Shown: piece after piece, positions 6,186-6,794 of the stretch | Layout of the letters: every line of letters begins with the position of its first letter | Position numbering within the stretch: position 1 is the first letter of the stretch | Source: an uncultured Lachnospiraceae bacterium | GTDB taxonomy: Bacteria > Bacillota_A > Clostridia > Lachnospirales > Lachnospiraceae | Direction: 5' to 3' | DNA: 6,794 bases | Assembly: GCA_902796775.1 (NCBI GenBank) | Contig: CADBQK010000039.1 | Location: 1-6,794 of the forward strand | Notes under the pieces: generated by a model | Told to the model about the DNA's origin: nothing | The model's input: only the letters and a program-made list of their open reading frames with translations | The model's database searches: none | Program-made: the position numbers and the translations under genes

Positions 6186-6194
6186 TGCTATAAT
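6186..6194 (+). promoter_or_regulatory. Extended -10 promoter of the phosphofructokinase gene
   Basis: TGC-TATAAT is a perfect extended -10 on the plus strand. No good -35 lies 16-18 nt upstream (the hexamer at 6166-6171 is CAATCT), which extended -10 promoters can tolerate. Initiation near 6201 gives a leader of about 118 nt. A second weaker candidate, TGG-TATAAA, ends at 6162. Confidence 0.6.
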
Positions 6195-6204
6195 GTGGAA
6201 GTTG

Positions 6205-6297
6205 TTCAGCACTTCATATATATAAGGAAAGTACATCTCGCAAAAGTGCTGAGAAATCATGTGTCCCTTTCTGATACAAACCTGCAGATATGCGGGT
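6205..6297 (+). other. Structured 5' leader of the phosphofructokinase mRNA
   Basis: Two stems are visible. TTCAGCACTT (6205-6214) pairs with AAGTGCTGAG (6244-6253) over 10 bp with one wobble at the base, enclosing 30 nt less one. ACCTGCA (6280-6286) pairs with TGCGGGT (6291-6297) over 7 bp with one wobble and a GATA loop, ending 8 nt before the AAGGAGG site. I do not recognise a known riboswitch. It might regulate translation or simply stabilise an abundant mRNA. Confidence 0.4.
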
Positions 6298-6318
6298 AAC
6301 TATACAAGGAGGTACAAG

Positions 6319-6794
6319 ATGAAAGGAAATGTTATCGTAGGTCAGTCAGGCGGACCTACCGCAGTAATCAACTCCAGCCTGGCCGGCGTTTTTAAGACCG
6401 CCATGGAACGTGGGTACAACAAGGTTTACGGCATGCGTTACGGTATTCTCGGATTTCTGGATGAACAGTATATCGATCTTTCCGACTATATCAAGAATGA
6501 GCTTGACCTTGAGCTTCTGAGAAAGACCCCGTCCTGCTTCCTGGGTTCCTGCCGCTTCAAGCTCCCGGGAATCCACGAGGATATCGAGCTGTATAAGAAG
6601 ATCTTCTCCCTGCTTGATAAGCTCGAGATCGAGATCTTCATCTATATCGGAGGCAATGATTCGATGGATACCATCAAGAAGCTTTCCGATTATGCACTTC
6701 TGACAGGTGCCAAGCAGCGCTTCGTAGGCTGCCCGAAGACCATCGACAATGATCTGGCTATCACCGATCATACACCCGGTTTCGGCAGTGCTGC
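6319..6794 (+). CDS. 6-phosphofructokinase, PPi-dependent type, C-terminally truncated by the window edge
   Basis: The enzyme phosphorylates fructose-6-phosphate to fructose-1,6-bisphosphate in the cytoplasm. The first 158 codons are present. GQSGGPT at 8-14 forms the N-terminal phosphate-binding loop, YGILGF (41-46) is typical of the family, GGNDSMDT covers 111-118 and PKTIDND covers 139-145, with Asp143 the expected catalytic base. Asp114 replaces the Gly of the ATP-type GGDGS loop, and Lys140 replaces the Gly of PGTIDND. Both changes are the established signature of pyrophosphate-using enzymes, making the reaction reversible. The ATG at 6319 follows AAGGAGG by 6 nt. Codons are strongly biased to AAG, ATC, TTC and CTG/CTT, as in a highly expressed gene. 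The divergent neighbour encodes the next glycolytic enzyme. PPi use is inferred from two residues only. Confidence 0.93.
   Translation, partial: MKGNVIVGQSGGPTAVINSSLAGVFKTAMERGYNKVYGMRYGILGFLDEQYIDLSDYIKNELDLELLRKTPSCFLGSCRFKLPGIHEDIELYKKIFSLLDKLEIEIFIYIGGNDSMDTIKKLSDYALLTGAKQRFVGCPKTIDNDLAITDHTPGFGSA

Larger units (their letters stand above)
5920..6318. other. Divergent promoter region between aldolase and phosphofructokinase genes
   Basis: This 399-bp gap carries no convincing gene. It holds the aldolase ribosome binding site (5927-5932), leader hairpin (5969-5995) and promoter (6012-6039), then the phosphofructokinase promoter (6186-6194) and its structured leader (6205-6297). Positions 6040-6185 are AT-rich and contain short palindromes, AAACGTTT at 6074-6081 and AACAG-CA-CTGTT at 6102-6113, which I cannot tie to a known regulator. 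Confidence 0.6.

Noticed and set aside
5969..6193. A 74-codon plus-strand frame in the divergent intergenic region
   Set aside because: No ribosome binding site, its start lies in the aldolase leader hairpin, its composition is not protein-like, and it ends just before the phosphofructokinase -10.
6244..6300. GCTGAGA followed by ACCTG and GGGTAA in the phosphofructokinase leader, resembling TPP riboswitch pieces
   Set aside because: The 5' GGGGTGC segment, the CTGATCTGG/AATACCAG pyrophosphate-sensor elements and the closing helix are missing, and the gene is not in thiamine metabolism.
1..6794. Mobile elements, CRISPR arrays, tRNA or rRNA genes
   Set aside because: No transposase or integrase frames, no spaced repeat array, and no sequence recognisable as a tRNA or rRNA were seen on either strand.

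Overview
The window looks like a chromosomal segment of a low-to-mid GC Gram-positive anaerobe, most likely a Lachnospiraceae-type Clostridia. The basis is the combination of a PPi-type phosphofructokinase, a class II fructose-bisphosphate aldolase, an SH3/NlpC-P60 secreted wall hydrolase, sigma-A-like promoters and strong Shine-Dalgarno sites. This assignment is inferred from gene content and style, not from a database search.

Layout, left to right. (i) 1-2004, minus strand: a two-gene envelope acyl-transfer unit, a complete MBOAT O-acyltransferase (541-2004) followed 34 bp later by a membrane-anchored SGNH/GDSL-type protein cut by the window edge (1-506). It has its own near-consensus promoter (TTGACG-N17-TATAAT, 2044-2072). 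(ii) 2089-2124: a terminator hairpin isolating that unit from the next gene. (iii) 2190-4520, minus strand: a 776-residue exported NlpC/P60 peptidase with a TTG start, signal peptide, about 300 residues of charged low-complexity sequence, two bacterial SH3 domains and a C-terminal Cys-His-Glu catalytic domain. (iv) 4521-4953: a dense control region with two candidate promoters, a three-unit 11-bp direct repeat matching the WalR/PhoP box, phased CGACAAA repeats, an inverted repeat around the distal promoter, and the aldolase terminator. (v) 4954-5919, minus strand: class II fructose-1,6-bisphosphate aldolase. (vi) 5920-6318: the divergent promoter region between the two glycolytic genes, with structured leaders on both sides. 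(vii) 6319-6794, plus strand: the start of a PPi-type 6-phosphofructokinase, cut by the window edge.

Functionally the right part holds two consecutive glycolytic steps (fructose-6-phosphate to fructose-1,6-bisphosphate, then cleavage to triose phosphates) transcribed divergently. The left part is cell-envelope biology: a peptidoglycan endopeptidase next to an O-acylation pair. The most interesting signal is regulatory. The hydrolase promoter has an extended -10, a poor -35 and, directly upstream, a perfect TGTTAA-N5-TGTTAA repeat preceded by a third degenerate unit. That is the arrangement expected for an OmpR-family activator such as WalR, which controls wall hydrolases in other Firmicutes. 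I see no mobile element, CRISPR array, tRNA or rRNA, and no clearly undescribed multi-gene system.
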